DNA of 64,000 nt from Torreya grandis (lineage: Eukaryota > Streptophyta > Pinopsida > Cupressales > Taxaceae): contig JARHVA010001922.1 of NCBI GenBank assembly GCA_037957365.1, forward strand, positions 225,001 through 289,000, in the 5' to 3' direction. Positions 1-12,100 of the stretch are shown here, in pieces (the stretch's first letter is position 1; each line of letters starts with the position of its first letter). The notes beneath the pieces were generated by a model. The model had not been told where the DNA came from and ran no database searches. It saw only the letters and a list, made by a program, of their open reading frames with translations. Position numbers and translations under genes: made by a program.

Positions 1-720
1 TTTAAACTTTAAAACCCTAAAAATTTTAACCTAAAACAAAAACTTGAATCCCAAACTATAAATCCAGAACCCAAAATTAAAACCCATAAATTTTCAAACT
101 TGAAAAATCTAAACCTTGACTTAAACCTTGAAATTTCCAAACTTGAAAACCCAAAAACCTAAAACTTGAATCCTAAAAACAAAATGTGAAAGTAAAAAAC
201 ATTTGAATCTAAAAAATCCAAATAATATGAACATTAGATTGTTATAAAATGCCCCTAAAAGGTAAAACCCAAAACCTAAAAAACAAAATTCAAAATTCAA
301 ATGTCCTAAAATATGAAAGCCTATAAACCTTAAATCCTTTAACCTAAAAACATGAAAAAATCAGAAAATTTTAAACCTAAATTCAAAAATATTTGAACCT
401 GAAAATATGAAAAAACCTAAAAACCCTAAAACTTGAAATTGGAAAGCCCTGAACCTAATTACTCAAAAAATCATGAAACTCAAAACATTAAACTTGGAAA
501 CCCAAACAATCTAAACATAAAAACCAATAACCTAAAAAATCTTATATTTTTAAACACTCAAAAAAATTAGAATTATATAAAACCACCTAAAACATAAGAC
601 ATACAAAATGAAAATTGAAACTCAAAACCTAAAACCATAGACCTAAAAATCTTGAAAATAAGAAAACATGAAAATCATGAAACTCAAGACTAGACAATCA
701 TGAAATATGCCTAAGGGTAT
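1..720. repeat. Degenerate telomere-like A-rich repeat block
   Basis: The block consists of short A-rich words in which CCTAAA, AACCCTAAA and AACTTGAAA recur without a fixed period. This resembles decayed plant telomere repeat (CCCTAAA on this strand) mixed with poly-A. Exact AAACCCTAAA occurs a few times, for example near the start and around 420. It runs off the left edge. Interstitial telomere-like DNA is common in gymnosperm chromosomes; that link is inference. It could also be simple low-complexity drift. Confidence 0.55.
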
Positions 721-3700
721 TTTAATAGGAATTAATCATGCCAATAAAAGCTTAGGCACACTACAAATCTTATATTTCTAGTCTTGAATGATTTCATTTC
801 ATTTCAAGGATTTCATATTATTGCATTATTTTACCAAGAAAGGCAAAAGTAAATGTTCATATAGTTTCATTTGATTATCTAGGGAAAAAGGTGAAGTCAT
901 AGCTCTCACTTAAATTTGGATACACTCATAAATCACTAAAATTATCTTAAGTCTTGACTTAGAGCATGTATAATATGTAGTTGCAAGCTTCAATGTGGGC
1001 TTATGACCAATTAATTTTATATTTTTTGGTATTTTTTATAATCAAGGTTACTTCAAGAAGAGGCATGATTCTGACATCTACTTACACCATTTACAAAATT
1101 TGAGATAGGCACCTAGCACACCTACTAATGATTAAGGATCTCATAAATTTTTAAACACATAAAATTGAAATTGATACAATCATAGGAGATTACCACATTT
1201 GGCATAAATTAACCACAATCAATTTTATGGTTATAGTCACTTGCATATAACAATCCAATTTTTTATTTTTTAGTATGAAAATATGTAAGAGCTTCCTTTT
1301 AGCCTTTCTAAACACTATGAAAATATAGGTGTGTTTGTTTTAAATCCCTTTATTTATATTTATATTTACTTTCATTATCATTTATAGTTTATAGTTTAAT
1401 TATACTTTTAGAATCTATTTCAAGTATTATGGTAGGTATGATTATATTTACTTATTATGTTACTATATATGTCCCATGTGTAGGCACCTAAATTTTATAT
1501 TATATAATTTGACAACATTAAATTTGGAATGCTTTGATAGACTTGGACTTCACATAAACATTTGAATCTTTTACACACTTTACCCTATATACCTAATGTA
1601 TAGTTGAAGCCTACACTCTCCTCATACATACACTTGGCTCTAATTTTTTCCTTTGATCCCTTTATTTCATCTCTAATTTACTTGTCTCTAATAGGTATTA
1701 TGTTTTTCATTTGAAATCCTTGATCAATCTTGTTTTCACTAGGCACCTAAGCCTATTTTCATGCATATAGTCATCCTCTTTTTATTGAAGACATATCATC
1801 TTTATCATCTTCCTCTACACTCTTTCACCTCCTTATCATCAACATCATCCTCTCATACTCACTTTTAAAAACACCATTCTCCATTCTTGATTTATGTTTA
1901 CTCATTCTCACATATAGGTTCATATACCTCAAAAGCCTAAAACATGGTTCAAAGTTATTTTATTATATAGGTATTATATGGCCATTCACTTGGTCTTTTT
2001 TATCTCCCTTACACATCATATTATAATTCTCAATCCCCAAGTTTGCACTCTCAACCAATCTACACTTTCCTCTTTAGGGATTATCCTCAAGTAGCCCTAT
2101 ATTCACACAAATATAGAAAGTGTGAACAATATACAAATATTAAAACCAAATCAAATACATTTTCAAATAATATTTATTCCCTTTTTTGCTTCACATAAAT
2201 TTTCAAGACCCAACTCTGAGTGGAAACCTAATAACTCAACACATCTCATTACCAATTAGGTCTCTTCTAATTCCACATTCCTTGATACTATACTATATAG
2301 TCAAGAATCAACATAAAATCTCAAAAATAATCTATATCTTTTCAAAATACAATAAATTTTCAAGTTTCATCATTTTTGGCTAGTGGAAATGAAAGTTATT
2401 CAAGTTTCCATTTTAAAACCCTAGATTGTTTTACACATGCCTATACAAGGTTGAGATCATATAAAATGATATGAAATTAGTTTTAAAAAATTTAAAACAT
2501 TTATAAGACATTTTTTATGTATGAAATGACTCTATTTACCTCCTATAATAGCTATATGTTCATGGACAATGACTATAAGGCTCTAACAAGCACTTATACA
2601 TAATTTTGAGTGTTCTTTATAGGATTGTGTAATAGTTTCAATTATATATAACAATTATAAATGGGTTTATGGGCCTCCAAAGGTATTATTATCACCAATA
2701 ATAAACTCTCTATTATTATTCTTCAAACAATTCAATAACCCTTAAACTATTAACAACAATGTAACTTATTTATCTTATTCTTGACTGAATATTAGCATAA
2801 TTGCTTCTAAGAGGACTATTTTGTAGATCAAATTATGTTTTGATACAAAATTTCTTGTGTGAACCCAATTTTTATATATAATAAATTGGTTCACATAAAT
2901 TATTCTCCAAAACACTCTTTTGTTTATTGATCTCATTGCATATAAATAGTCACACATAATTTGTACAAAGGCAGGTAGAGTTCTTCAAATCTTGATCTTT
3001 TCTCCTCCTTTATCAGACTCTCCACCTCTCTTTTTCTAATTATTACTACTATAAATACCTAATATACTCTCTAAAATTAATTTATCTCCTTTCATATCCC
3101 TCAAACATGTAAGAATAACTCCTTTTATGCCAACTCCATGTAGGGCGGTAGTTACCATTCAAGATTATTTATTACATGGTTATTTTTCATGAATTTCACA
3201 TTAATAAACCCTTTACACTCACCCCTAGGTCATATTAGGACCTTTATAAACATTCATAAGCCTTTTCATTCCTCAAAATATCTAATCTACCACTTAAATC
3301 TAGTTATAAATTTCAAATTTTCAAACCTTCCCTTTTGGTAAGAAACTCCAAAAGGTTTATAAAAACACACTTCTAAGACTCCCAATGACTCTAAAACATC
3401 TTAAGGGTCCCTATAAGACATATAACACCAAAATAAAATAAAAAATGGTCATAATTAAAATATTTAACATATTTTTAGCTTATGTTATCTTGTGATGCTC
3501 TACATCACTAACTACCCACATATTGTCTTGGCCAACTTGATTTACTAGGAACATATATTTAGGATCACCCTAATATGTAAATTAAATTTTATATTAATAT
3601 TAATTAAATTATCATCATATATCATGTCATTTATTTTCACTCTTGGGATAGCAATAGAAATAATTATAGTTTGTCACAACTATCTTCCTCCATCAATAGT

Positions 3701-3900
3701 GTCCAAGAATACTCAATGGATATTTTTTCAAATTTTGAAGTCTCCATTAGGTTGGATTAGACACATTTCATGGGTTTTTTCATAATTATAAATATAAAAT
3801 ACTCAATGATAAATAAAATTCAATCCTAACATTATATTCATGTGAACACTAACTAGATAAGTCCTAACAAACTTGAGAAATCAATTAGCACTTTACTATG

Positions 3901-3901
<1 letters not shown>
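721..3901. other. AT-rich intergenic DNA, no gene recognised
   Basis: I see no coding frame longer than about 65 codons and no recognisable transposon protein, tRNA or rRNA. The sequence is uniformly AT-rich with very few CpG. It is probably old, unrecognisable transposon debris. Confidence 0.5.

Positions 3902-3966
<65 letters not shown>
3902..3966. repeat. (TG)n microsatellite, about 32 units
   Basis: An uninterrupted TG dinucleotide run of 65 bases. Perfect repeats of this length are usually polymorphic in copy number and can form Z-DNA. No gene lies nearby. Confidence 0.98.
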
Positions 3967-3969
<3 letters not shown>

Positions 3970-4359
3970 AATATCCATCAAATTAGTGGGCTTGGAACTT
4001 AATTTGAATATATACATACATCAAATTTTCTTGTTGCCAAGTTTCAAAATATAAAATTACATTACATTCTAGATTGATTGCAATGGTTCGCACACACGAC
4101 TAGGTGGAATAACTATGTGTGGTTTGATCCCTCTTCATATTATTATTATTTTATATAATAAAATTTGGTATTAATTAATTGATGATGAAAATATTTGCAT
4201 ACTTTTACCATGCATGAATTGAGCACATAAACATAGTCCTAATCTATCATTTTCTCACACCTGTATGTTATCTTATGAGTTTGGCCCTTCCATTATGTTG
4301 TTACATACCTATAATAACCTTAATTTTTTTTTTTTAAAACCTACTTAATATCTTACACA

Positions 4360-5185
4360 TATATATCTATAACTTTATTACATTCCACCTATACACATGT
4401 TGGTTCCATTAGTTTTGTTCAGTTTCACTAGTCAATATAGACCTAATATGGTCGGTGCTAACCCTCTACCAATAATAACTAATTTATAAAATAAAACCTT
4501 TCATTAAGGTTGGCCCATTTGCCTAGCATGTCAATGACATAAGAAATTACCAAATTAGAATCATTTATACAAATCAAGGTCATATTTTAAGGGAATTGGG
4601 CACTTATCTAAAACACATATATATAATATTGCACACTAAGAAAATCTACCCTATTCTTTTGAAACTGTGAATCTATCACTAGGACAAGTATAAGCCAAGT
4701 TTGAAGCATACCAAATCCAATTCAAATAAAACATTTTCAAATATCAAATCCAAATCATTCATTGCATACTTATATGAAAGGATCACAATTTCATAATCAC
4801 ACTAGGTGGGAAAACTATGTGTTTCTTGATTTCCATCCTCAAGGTATTATATATGTAGGAAACATTCCATCATCAAGTAGAGGTAATTGGGTTCATCTTA
4901 GCCCATTAAAATTTCCTAGTTTTTGTAGGTTTCTGGTCCTCATAAACACACCTAGGGTTTCAAGGTGAAGTAGGTTGGTTTATATAGTTGTGTGTATTAT
5001 TAGGGTTAAACATCATACATATAAAGATTTAAAACATAGGAGAACGTGACCATATGATCATAATCCCTTATTTATATATAGGTTAGTACCAACTAACATA
5101 AATTAGTATCGATAAATAATATCAACCCATATCAATGGAACCAAGCCTACATAGATATAAATATAGTTCCTAAACCAGATGAATC
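4360..5185. repeat. Diverged inverted repeat, possible foldback/MITE
   Basis: The segment beginning TTGGTTCCATTAG near 4400 matches the reverse complement of about 5080-5150, which also begins TTGGTTCCATTGAT. Similarity continues with gaps for roughly 80-100 bases per arm, through a GGTACTAACC-like word. The spacer of about 600 bases holds no recognisable protein. This fits an old foldback or MITE-like element, but no clear target duplication was found. Confidence 0.35.
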
Positions 5186-6410
5186 ATATGCTTGCTTTAG
5201 TTTGATTTCCACTTCTAGAACATAGTCATAGTTAGACAATTTACCAAAAAATATAAGCACAAATCCATTTGTTATATTTAATATATTTATCTTATCACTT
5301 GTCAAATTATTACATTATATTCCAATCTCTTACATTCAAATTCATGCTTAAATGTCATATTTAGTAATATGAGTTATTATACTAGTTTTTATCCTACTAG
5401 GATTTCTAAAACCAAATTAGCATAAAACATATTGGTGAAATAGTATGTATATCAAACCATGTCAAACCCTAGGTATCCCTTAGGGTTTCATCCTTCTAGG
5501 TTATTATATTTTAGCATTGGCGTTTTATTTTTATATTTGATTTCTAATTATTCCTTAATAATACACATTATTCATGGCTATAATGAATGAACACTATTAG
5601 TTAACAAAGGCATAAAGGTATTATTTTCAAATTGTTGTACATCGATAGTGTATCTTATTTGGATAAGTTATGTAAGTAAATGGGTCAGATGGATAAAATA
5701 TAAGAAAACTAATAAGGCTAAAATTAATAATGAACAATCCTAACCCTTCTCTAATCTTATTACTACAACATCCAATATGACTTTCCCTTTGTTACCAATA
5801 TATGTTAAATGGTATGCATTACCACATTTTTTATTCCTAGTATGGATTATATAGTATATATTATACACCTTATTGATGGATTATCATGAATGTTGAGATG
5901 GATAATGCTCAGGGCATAACTACTATATATCAACTAGATGCCATGGATGCCCAAAACTTCACTTAATATCTTAACATGAATTCACATCAAATTGATGTAA
6001 TGTTATATATCACTAGATATGAACATAAATTTTTTTCCCAAGCTACCACTCAAGTATTCTAACCTCTACTATTATCCATATTCCTATGTCTACACCTCTA
6101 GTGACATTCGTGACATCCACCCAAGGCTTGGGAGCAACATGAGGCCTCAAAATTATTTACATACTTATTCTTACATAATCAACCTTTACCCATCCCATGA
6201 TGACTACACATGTTCCATCACCAACCATTCCTACTACACATTCCCTTGAGTAAATTATTACATCTCTACATTCTAAGGTATTATATCTATAGATGTTCGT
6301 CATTCATGGATTTGCATGCCTTGCTTCATTACCCCTTATCCCCTAAGATAACAACTTATCATTTATGGATATGATTTTTTAATATTGACTAGATCTACTT
6401 TACTATAGTA
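5186..6410. other. AT-rich intergenic DNA, no gene recognised
   Basis: The longest open frame here (76 codons at 6019) shows no domain and is rich in Tyr and Ser, as expected from AT-rich noise. Nothing else is supported. Confidence 0.5.
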
Positions 6411-6660
6411 ACAATAACACCCCAAGGTGCAAAGATACACTAAATTTTAAGAAATTGAAACCTAAGTCTTGAAAACTCAAAAACCAAAAGCCCAAACCCA
6501 AAAAATATAAAAAAAAACCTTGAAAACATAAAATTAATATTGATATGAATGTCTTAGAAAATATAAACCTAATTTATCCAAATATTGAAAACCTAAAACC
6601 TAAAATCCATAAAATTGAAAACCCTAAAACACGAAAAACATAATTTTTGGGAGTAGAATA
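6411..6660. repeat. Second degenerate telomere-like A-rich block
   Basis: It has the same character as the block at the left edge: recurrent AACCTAAAA, AAACCCTAAAA and CTTGAAAA words with no fixed period. The repetition at two places suggests a dispersed, decaying telomere-like family rather than chance. Confidence 0.5.
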
Positions 6661-8313
6661 GGGCTACCAAAAAAGTAGTGTAATTGATGAACACATGTGT
6701 GACTTGCATTATTTTGTATTTTACATATCTTTTTGTATGTACTCAGCCTTTTTAAGCTCAATAATAGACTTCAAAATGTTAAGATTCCTTCCTTTAGGCA
6801 CATCAAAAGGCTAGAATATGAAGTGGCAACACTTTGTAAAAATCTATATATAGTGCCCAATTATATTTAAATATAGTTCTGATGCGATAAATATTAATAT
6901 ATAATTATGAAATGGTTTTCTTATGTGTCTTTTATCATTGTTTTATATATGATGAATACTCTATTTGCTTAAATATATTAATCTTATAGTTTATACTAAT
7001 TATTTGTATTCTAATAAGTGTATGTTTCCCAGTATAAAGATCTCTACTTTGTCTATTAATGAGTATATTTAGTCTAAATACCCATTTATTTTTTACTTTT
7101 ATCACTTCTTGTGTAATATATCCTTATATTAGTATGTTTTAAAGGGTTTTCCAGGAACCTCTACTAACAATGGTGTAGTGAGTGTGGATCTTTTTTTTTG
7201 AAACATGTTGAGATGGCTATCAAGGCAAAGAGATATAGAAAAATGGATAGATGAAACAATTCATAATTTTGTATAATAAGAATTGAAAATAATCAAGAAA
7301 TCTAAGAAAGAAGTTACTCAAGAGCATATCTATGGAGAAATTTATGAAATAATCTAGTGTGAATTATATAGGTTATTAGCTATATGGTTATCTAGATTGG
7401 AGTATTACTATTTTTAGCCACTATTTTTAGCCAAGAAGGATATAATTTATAGCTTGATCGGAAGAAAAGTTAGAAATTTTGTGAAATCTAGATATTGATT
7501 GGACCCATGTAGTAGACTATTATGATAATAATAGCATCAAATGTTAAATCAAAAAAATGTATGTACAAGGATTTTTGGATTTTGAATTTGTGCAGGACCT
7601 ATTTCTTAGATGAATCCAAAAAAATCTCCTTCAGTGACTACCTACTTTGATTAATATGTTGGTTGTGAAAAGCCTATGGTGACTACCCATGCCAACATGG
7701 ATTAGTTACTTCGGGATTATAGTGATGCATGCAATTTAGGAATGAATGATGTAGAGATGAGTATATGAACTTGAAACTGGACCCAAAATATGAAAAATTC
7801 AAATATCTAGAGTGAGAAGAAAATTCTAGGTTTGGAAATAGAATTGTAATAACAAAGAAGATGGAATAAACCAAATCATCCAAATTTAAATGTGAATAGG
7901 AGTAGGAATAAAATAGAGGATGATAAAGAAATGGGATACTAGAGAGAGGCTACATAATATGTTAGAAGTGGATAATGTGGAGAGTATGAATATTAAAGAA
8001 TAGAAGGCCCCAAGAAGGAAGAATAAATAAATGGGGATAGTTAGGATATGGATCAGAGTGAAGGGGAAGAGGAAATTAAGATAAAATTAAATCAATTAGA
8101 GTATATTATTATATTTTAGTAAAGAGGAAATATATTTTTTTGACAAGGGAATGAATATTATATGGAGGAATCTATGTGAAATTATAGAAGTATCACAAGT
8201 TCAAGATCAAAGATAAAATAAGTTGAAGACAAATATCATTCATTTATTGAGTACACATCCCCCAAGCCTAATATATAATTATATATAAGAAATAAAATGT
8301 ATAAGAATGGATA
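6661..8313. other. Unassigned DNA; purine-rich stretch at 7180-8300
   Basis: From about 7180 the plus strand is rich in GAA, AAG and GGAT, like a decayed coding region with an acidic and lysine-rich product, but stops occur in all frames and no domain can be named. It ends at the first base of the LTR of element B. It may be a remnant of an older transposon into which B inserted. Confidence 0.35.
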
Positions 8314-8884
8314 TGCAGGTGTAGACATGACATTTTGGACAAAACTATATTCCAACTAGACTTCAAATTGATTTCTACCAAACAGTGCAAATTAAGCCTA
8401 GGAATCATTGAATGTTAAATTCATCTATACATCAAATATTAGCACTTAAAATCATGTTTATGAATCCTTATTTGGGGTATTATCATGTACGCAACAATAA
8501 CCTCTCACAAAATCATCTCCATTCAACTTATGAATTAGCAAATTAACAATTTGGCTTTTGGACCCACTAAGAGGGGAACTTGAACAATTCTTAAAGTGAA
8601 ATAATACTAAATATAATGAATTAACTAAGAAAATAAAATTAAATAATTAAGTGAAATTTCCATATACAATTAGTGAATATGAATTTTTCAAAAAGGAAAT
8701 TCTAATAAAATTGAGGTCATGATGATTCCATCATCCTCAAAGTCAAGGAATTGAAAATATATTCCCTAAACCCTTAAATTAATAAATGGATAGCCATGTC
8801 TAATAAATGGGATCTCTATCCCAAATATTAATTGCCTATCCCCTCCTTAAATCAACTAGGGTTAATCTAAACATAAATACGATT

Positions 8885-8916
8885 AACTCTAACCTAACTT
8901 CACCTAGGTTAGAGTT
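8885..8916 (+). promoter_or_regulatory. Promoter-proximal palindrome in B modules
   Basis: AACTCTAACC and its exact complement GGTTAGAGTT face each other across 12 bases, ending 12 bases before the TATA box. It recurs in the other modules (for example copies 3 to 6). Element A's right LTR has a different palindrome in the same place (CAACTCA-AGG-TGAGTTG, 38031-38047). It may be a transcription factor site or a stem; function is inference. Confidence 0.6.
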
Positions 8917-8928
8917 AGTTTGGAAGGC

Positions 8929-8936
8929 TATAAATA
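8929..8936 (+). promoter_or_regulatory. TATA box of element B LTR (first of six)
   Basis: TATAAATA follows GGAAGGC and matches the plant TATA consensus. Equivalent positions are 10472 (changed to TATAACTA), 12014, 13556, 15098 and 16640. Element A has the same box at 38006-38013 on the minus strand in its right LTR. Transcription would start about 30 bases downstream, setting the U3/R border. Confidence 0.7.
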
Positions 8937-9177
8937 TAAGGATTCACCCATTTTTCAATAATCTCTTTTGGTGTAATGTTATGCAAAAATACCTTAAAAT
9001 ACCCTCTTTGTAGTATTTTAATGTTCATTTTTTGATAGAAAGCCAAACCAAGCCAAAGCCAATCCCAATATTTCCAAGGTGAAAAGGAGAGATGATGCAA
9101 GTAACACCATTGAAAAAGATTCTTTGATCACATGACCAAGCACATTCCTCCATGGCCAACATATAATTCTTGCTTTC

Positions 9178-9190
9178 AAAGAAGGTAAAC
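9178..9190 (+). promoter_or_regulatory. Conserved putative 5' splice site in R/U5
   Basis: CAAAGAAG|GTAAAC lies about 255 bases after the TATA box. The block TTCAAAGAAGGTAAA recurs in the other modules. It is also present in both LTRs of element A on the minus strand (GT at 37777-37776, and at 22628-22627 where it reads AAG|GTAAGA, a consensus plant donor). Conservation between otherwise diverged LTRs suggests it is used. A donor upstream of the primer site would let spliced mRNA skip the long leader. No acceptor is proven; TTTTAATTGCAG at about 9791-9799 is one candidate. Confidence 0.45.
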
Positions 9191-12100
9191 AATGTTTTTT
9201 TTTGTCTTCTATTGATAGTTACTTGTATTATTCTCTTGTTCCTTGAGTATTTAGGCTTGAGTTGTCAATTTTATTAGTGTGTTTTTATTTGGTTTTTATC
9301 ATACTAACATGATATTAATATCCCCAATTGGATTCCTATTGATCACATAATGCCATACCTGATGGGACACGTACCTCATAAATCTCTTCTAGCTACTTCT
9401 TAGGATGTTTTAATAACCATTTTTATGCCAAGTTTTTTATTTAATCACCAAAAAAGTGAAGAAGTTTGAACTCTTGACCAAGCCATAGGGGTCACTAATA
9501 ATCATAATAAATCAAGGTTAATCACTAGAATCAACATTGATTAGAGGAATTGGCAATGATATTTGTGTCAAAAACATAGTCAAACCTTGAAATATAAATG
9601 TAGTAAAAATCAAGTTTTTCTTGCTTTTATTTATGCCTAACAACTTGTTTACTACCTATTTAACATTATTATTGTAGGGTAGTGATAAGTTTTTAATTTA
9701 AAAAATTATGTGTCAAGCATTTGTATATTAAAACACATTTGTTTTTGGTGTGGTTATATGAATCGATAACAATCATAACATAATTATTTTTAATTGCAGG
9801 AATCAACCATGATCCCTGCTAGTTATTAATGATTTCTCTATGTTTTCCCTTTTTAGAAACTTGAGAGTTAAAATTTTGTGTTTGTATTGAGATAACTTAC
9901 AGGAATATAATATTGGATCAAACACAAATCAATCTACTAACTTGTTTGTAGGTAATTAATCCAAGAAAGAAGAAGTTTTAGGTTCTTTTTAATCAAGTTT
10001 TCATTTTGCAAAGTTCAAATTTTACAAAGTTTAAAAATCATTCACATTTGGTTAAGGTATTTAAAATTAACTTAATAATTTATCTTTTTCGCATTATAAA
10101 AGCTCTTACAAGTGTAAACATAGCCAAAGGGCCAAAAAATTTCAAATGCATTTCAGTTTGATGTTAGTAAAAATAAATTACATTTTTATTTAGAGATCTT
10201 AAGATCTTTTTCGATTCTTGTTTGTTATTTAGACTAGTTTTAAATTACTTAGATTCTTTTAATTTTGAAAAAACACAAAATCTAGTGTGCATGCTCTCTC
10301 ACTATCCCCTTTAGGGAACTCAAACGACCAAAAACACTTAGTTTATTTCCCTTATTTATAAAGTGGTGTTGGAAATAATGTTAATTGCTTGTCCCCTAAT
10401 AGGGTCAATCTAAACTTAAATATGATTAAATCTAACCTAACTTCACCTGGGTTAGAGTTAGTTTGGAAGGCTATAACTATAAGGATTCACCCATTTTTCA
10501 ATAAGCTCTTTTGGTGTAATGTTATGAAAAAATACCTTAAAATACCCTCTTTGTAGTATTTTAATGTTCATTTTTTGATAGAAAGCCAAACCAAGCCAAA
10601 GCCAATCCCAATATTTCCAAGGTGAAAAGGAGAGATGATGCAAGTAACACCATTGAAAAATATTCTTTGATCACATGACCAAGCACATTCCTCCATGGCC
10701 AACATATAATTATTTCTTTCAAAGAAGGTAAACAATGTTTGTTTTGTCTTCTATTGATAGTTACTTGTATTATTCTCTTGTTCCTTGAGTATTTAGGCTT
10801 GAGTTGTCAATTTTATTAGTGTGTTTTTCTTTGGTTTTTATCATACTAACATGATATTAATATCCCCAATTATATTCCTATTGATCACATAATGCCATAC
10901 CTAATGGGACACATACCTCATAAATCTCTTCTAGCTACTTCTTAGGATGTTTTAATAACCATTTTTATGCCAAGTTTTTTATTTAATCACCAAAAAAGTG
11001 AAGAAGTTTGAACTCTTGACCAAGCCATAGGGGTCACTAATAATCATAATAAATCAAGGTTAACCACTAGAATCAACATTGATTAGAGGAATTGGAAATG
11101 ATATTTGTGTCAAAAACATAGTCAAACCTTGAAATATAAATGTAGTAAAAATCAAGTTTTTCTTGCTTTTATTTATGCCTAACAACTTGTTTACTACCTA
11201 TTTAACATTATTATTGTTGGGTAGTGATAAGTTTTTAATTTAAAAAATTATGTGTCAAGCATTTGTATATTAAAACACATTTGTTTTTGGTGTGGTTATA
11301 GGAATCGATAACAATCATAACATAATTAGTTTTAATTGCAGGAATCAACCATGATCCCTGCTAGTTATTAATGATTTCTCTATGTTTTTCCTTTTTAGAA
11401 ACTTGAGAGTTAAAATTTTGTGTTTGTATTGAGATAACTTACAGGAATATAATATTGGATCAAACAAAAATTAATCTACTAACTTGTTCGTAGGTAATTA
11501 ATCCAAGAAAGAAGAAGTTTTAGGCTCTTTTTAATCAAGTTTTCATTTTGCAAAGTTCAAATTTTACAAAGTTTAAAAATCATTCACATTTGATTAAGGT
11601 ATTTAAAATTAACTTAATAATTTATCTTTTTCGCATTATAAAAGCTCTTACAAGTGTAAACATAGCCAAGGGGCCAAAAAATTTCAAATGCATTTCAGTT
11701 TGGTGTTAGTAAAAATAAATTACATTTTTATTTAGAGATCTTAAAATATTTTTCGATTCTTGTTTGTTATTTAGACTAGTTTTAAATTACTTAGGTTCTT
11801 TTAATTTTTAAAAAACACAAAATCTAGTGTGCATGCTCTCTCACCATCCCCTTTAGGGAACTCAAGCGACCAAAAACACTTAGTTTATTTCCCTTATTTG
11901 TAAAGTGGTGTTGGAAAAAATGTTAATTGCTTGTCCCCTACTAGGGTCAATCTAAACCTAAATACGATTAACTCTAACCTAACTTCACCTGGGTTAGAGT
12001 TAGTTTGGAAGGCTATAAATATAAGGATTCGCCCATTTTTCAATAAGCTCTTTTGGTGTAATGTTATGCAAAAATACCTTAAAATACCCTCTTTGTAGTA

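Larger units (their letters stand above)
8314..9301 (+). repeat. 5' LTR of element B, 988 bp
   Basis: It starts TGCAGGTGTAGACATG and ends in TATCA, the usual TG...CA. It aligns along its length with the reverse complement of element A's right LTR (37657-38644), which begins TGCAAAGTGTAAAG and is also 988 bp. U3 covers about 8314-8925, with the TATA box at 8929. R and U5 follow to 9301. The promoter-proximal part (from 8828) is the first copy of the tandem array. No clear tRNA-complementary primer site follows; the next bases are TACTAACATG, against TGGACTAACAC in A. Confidence 0.8.
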
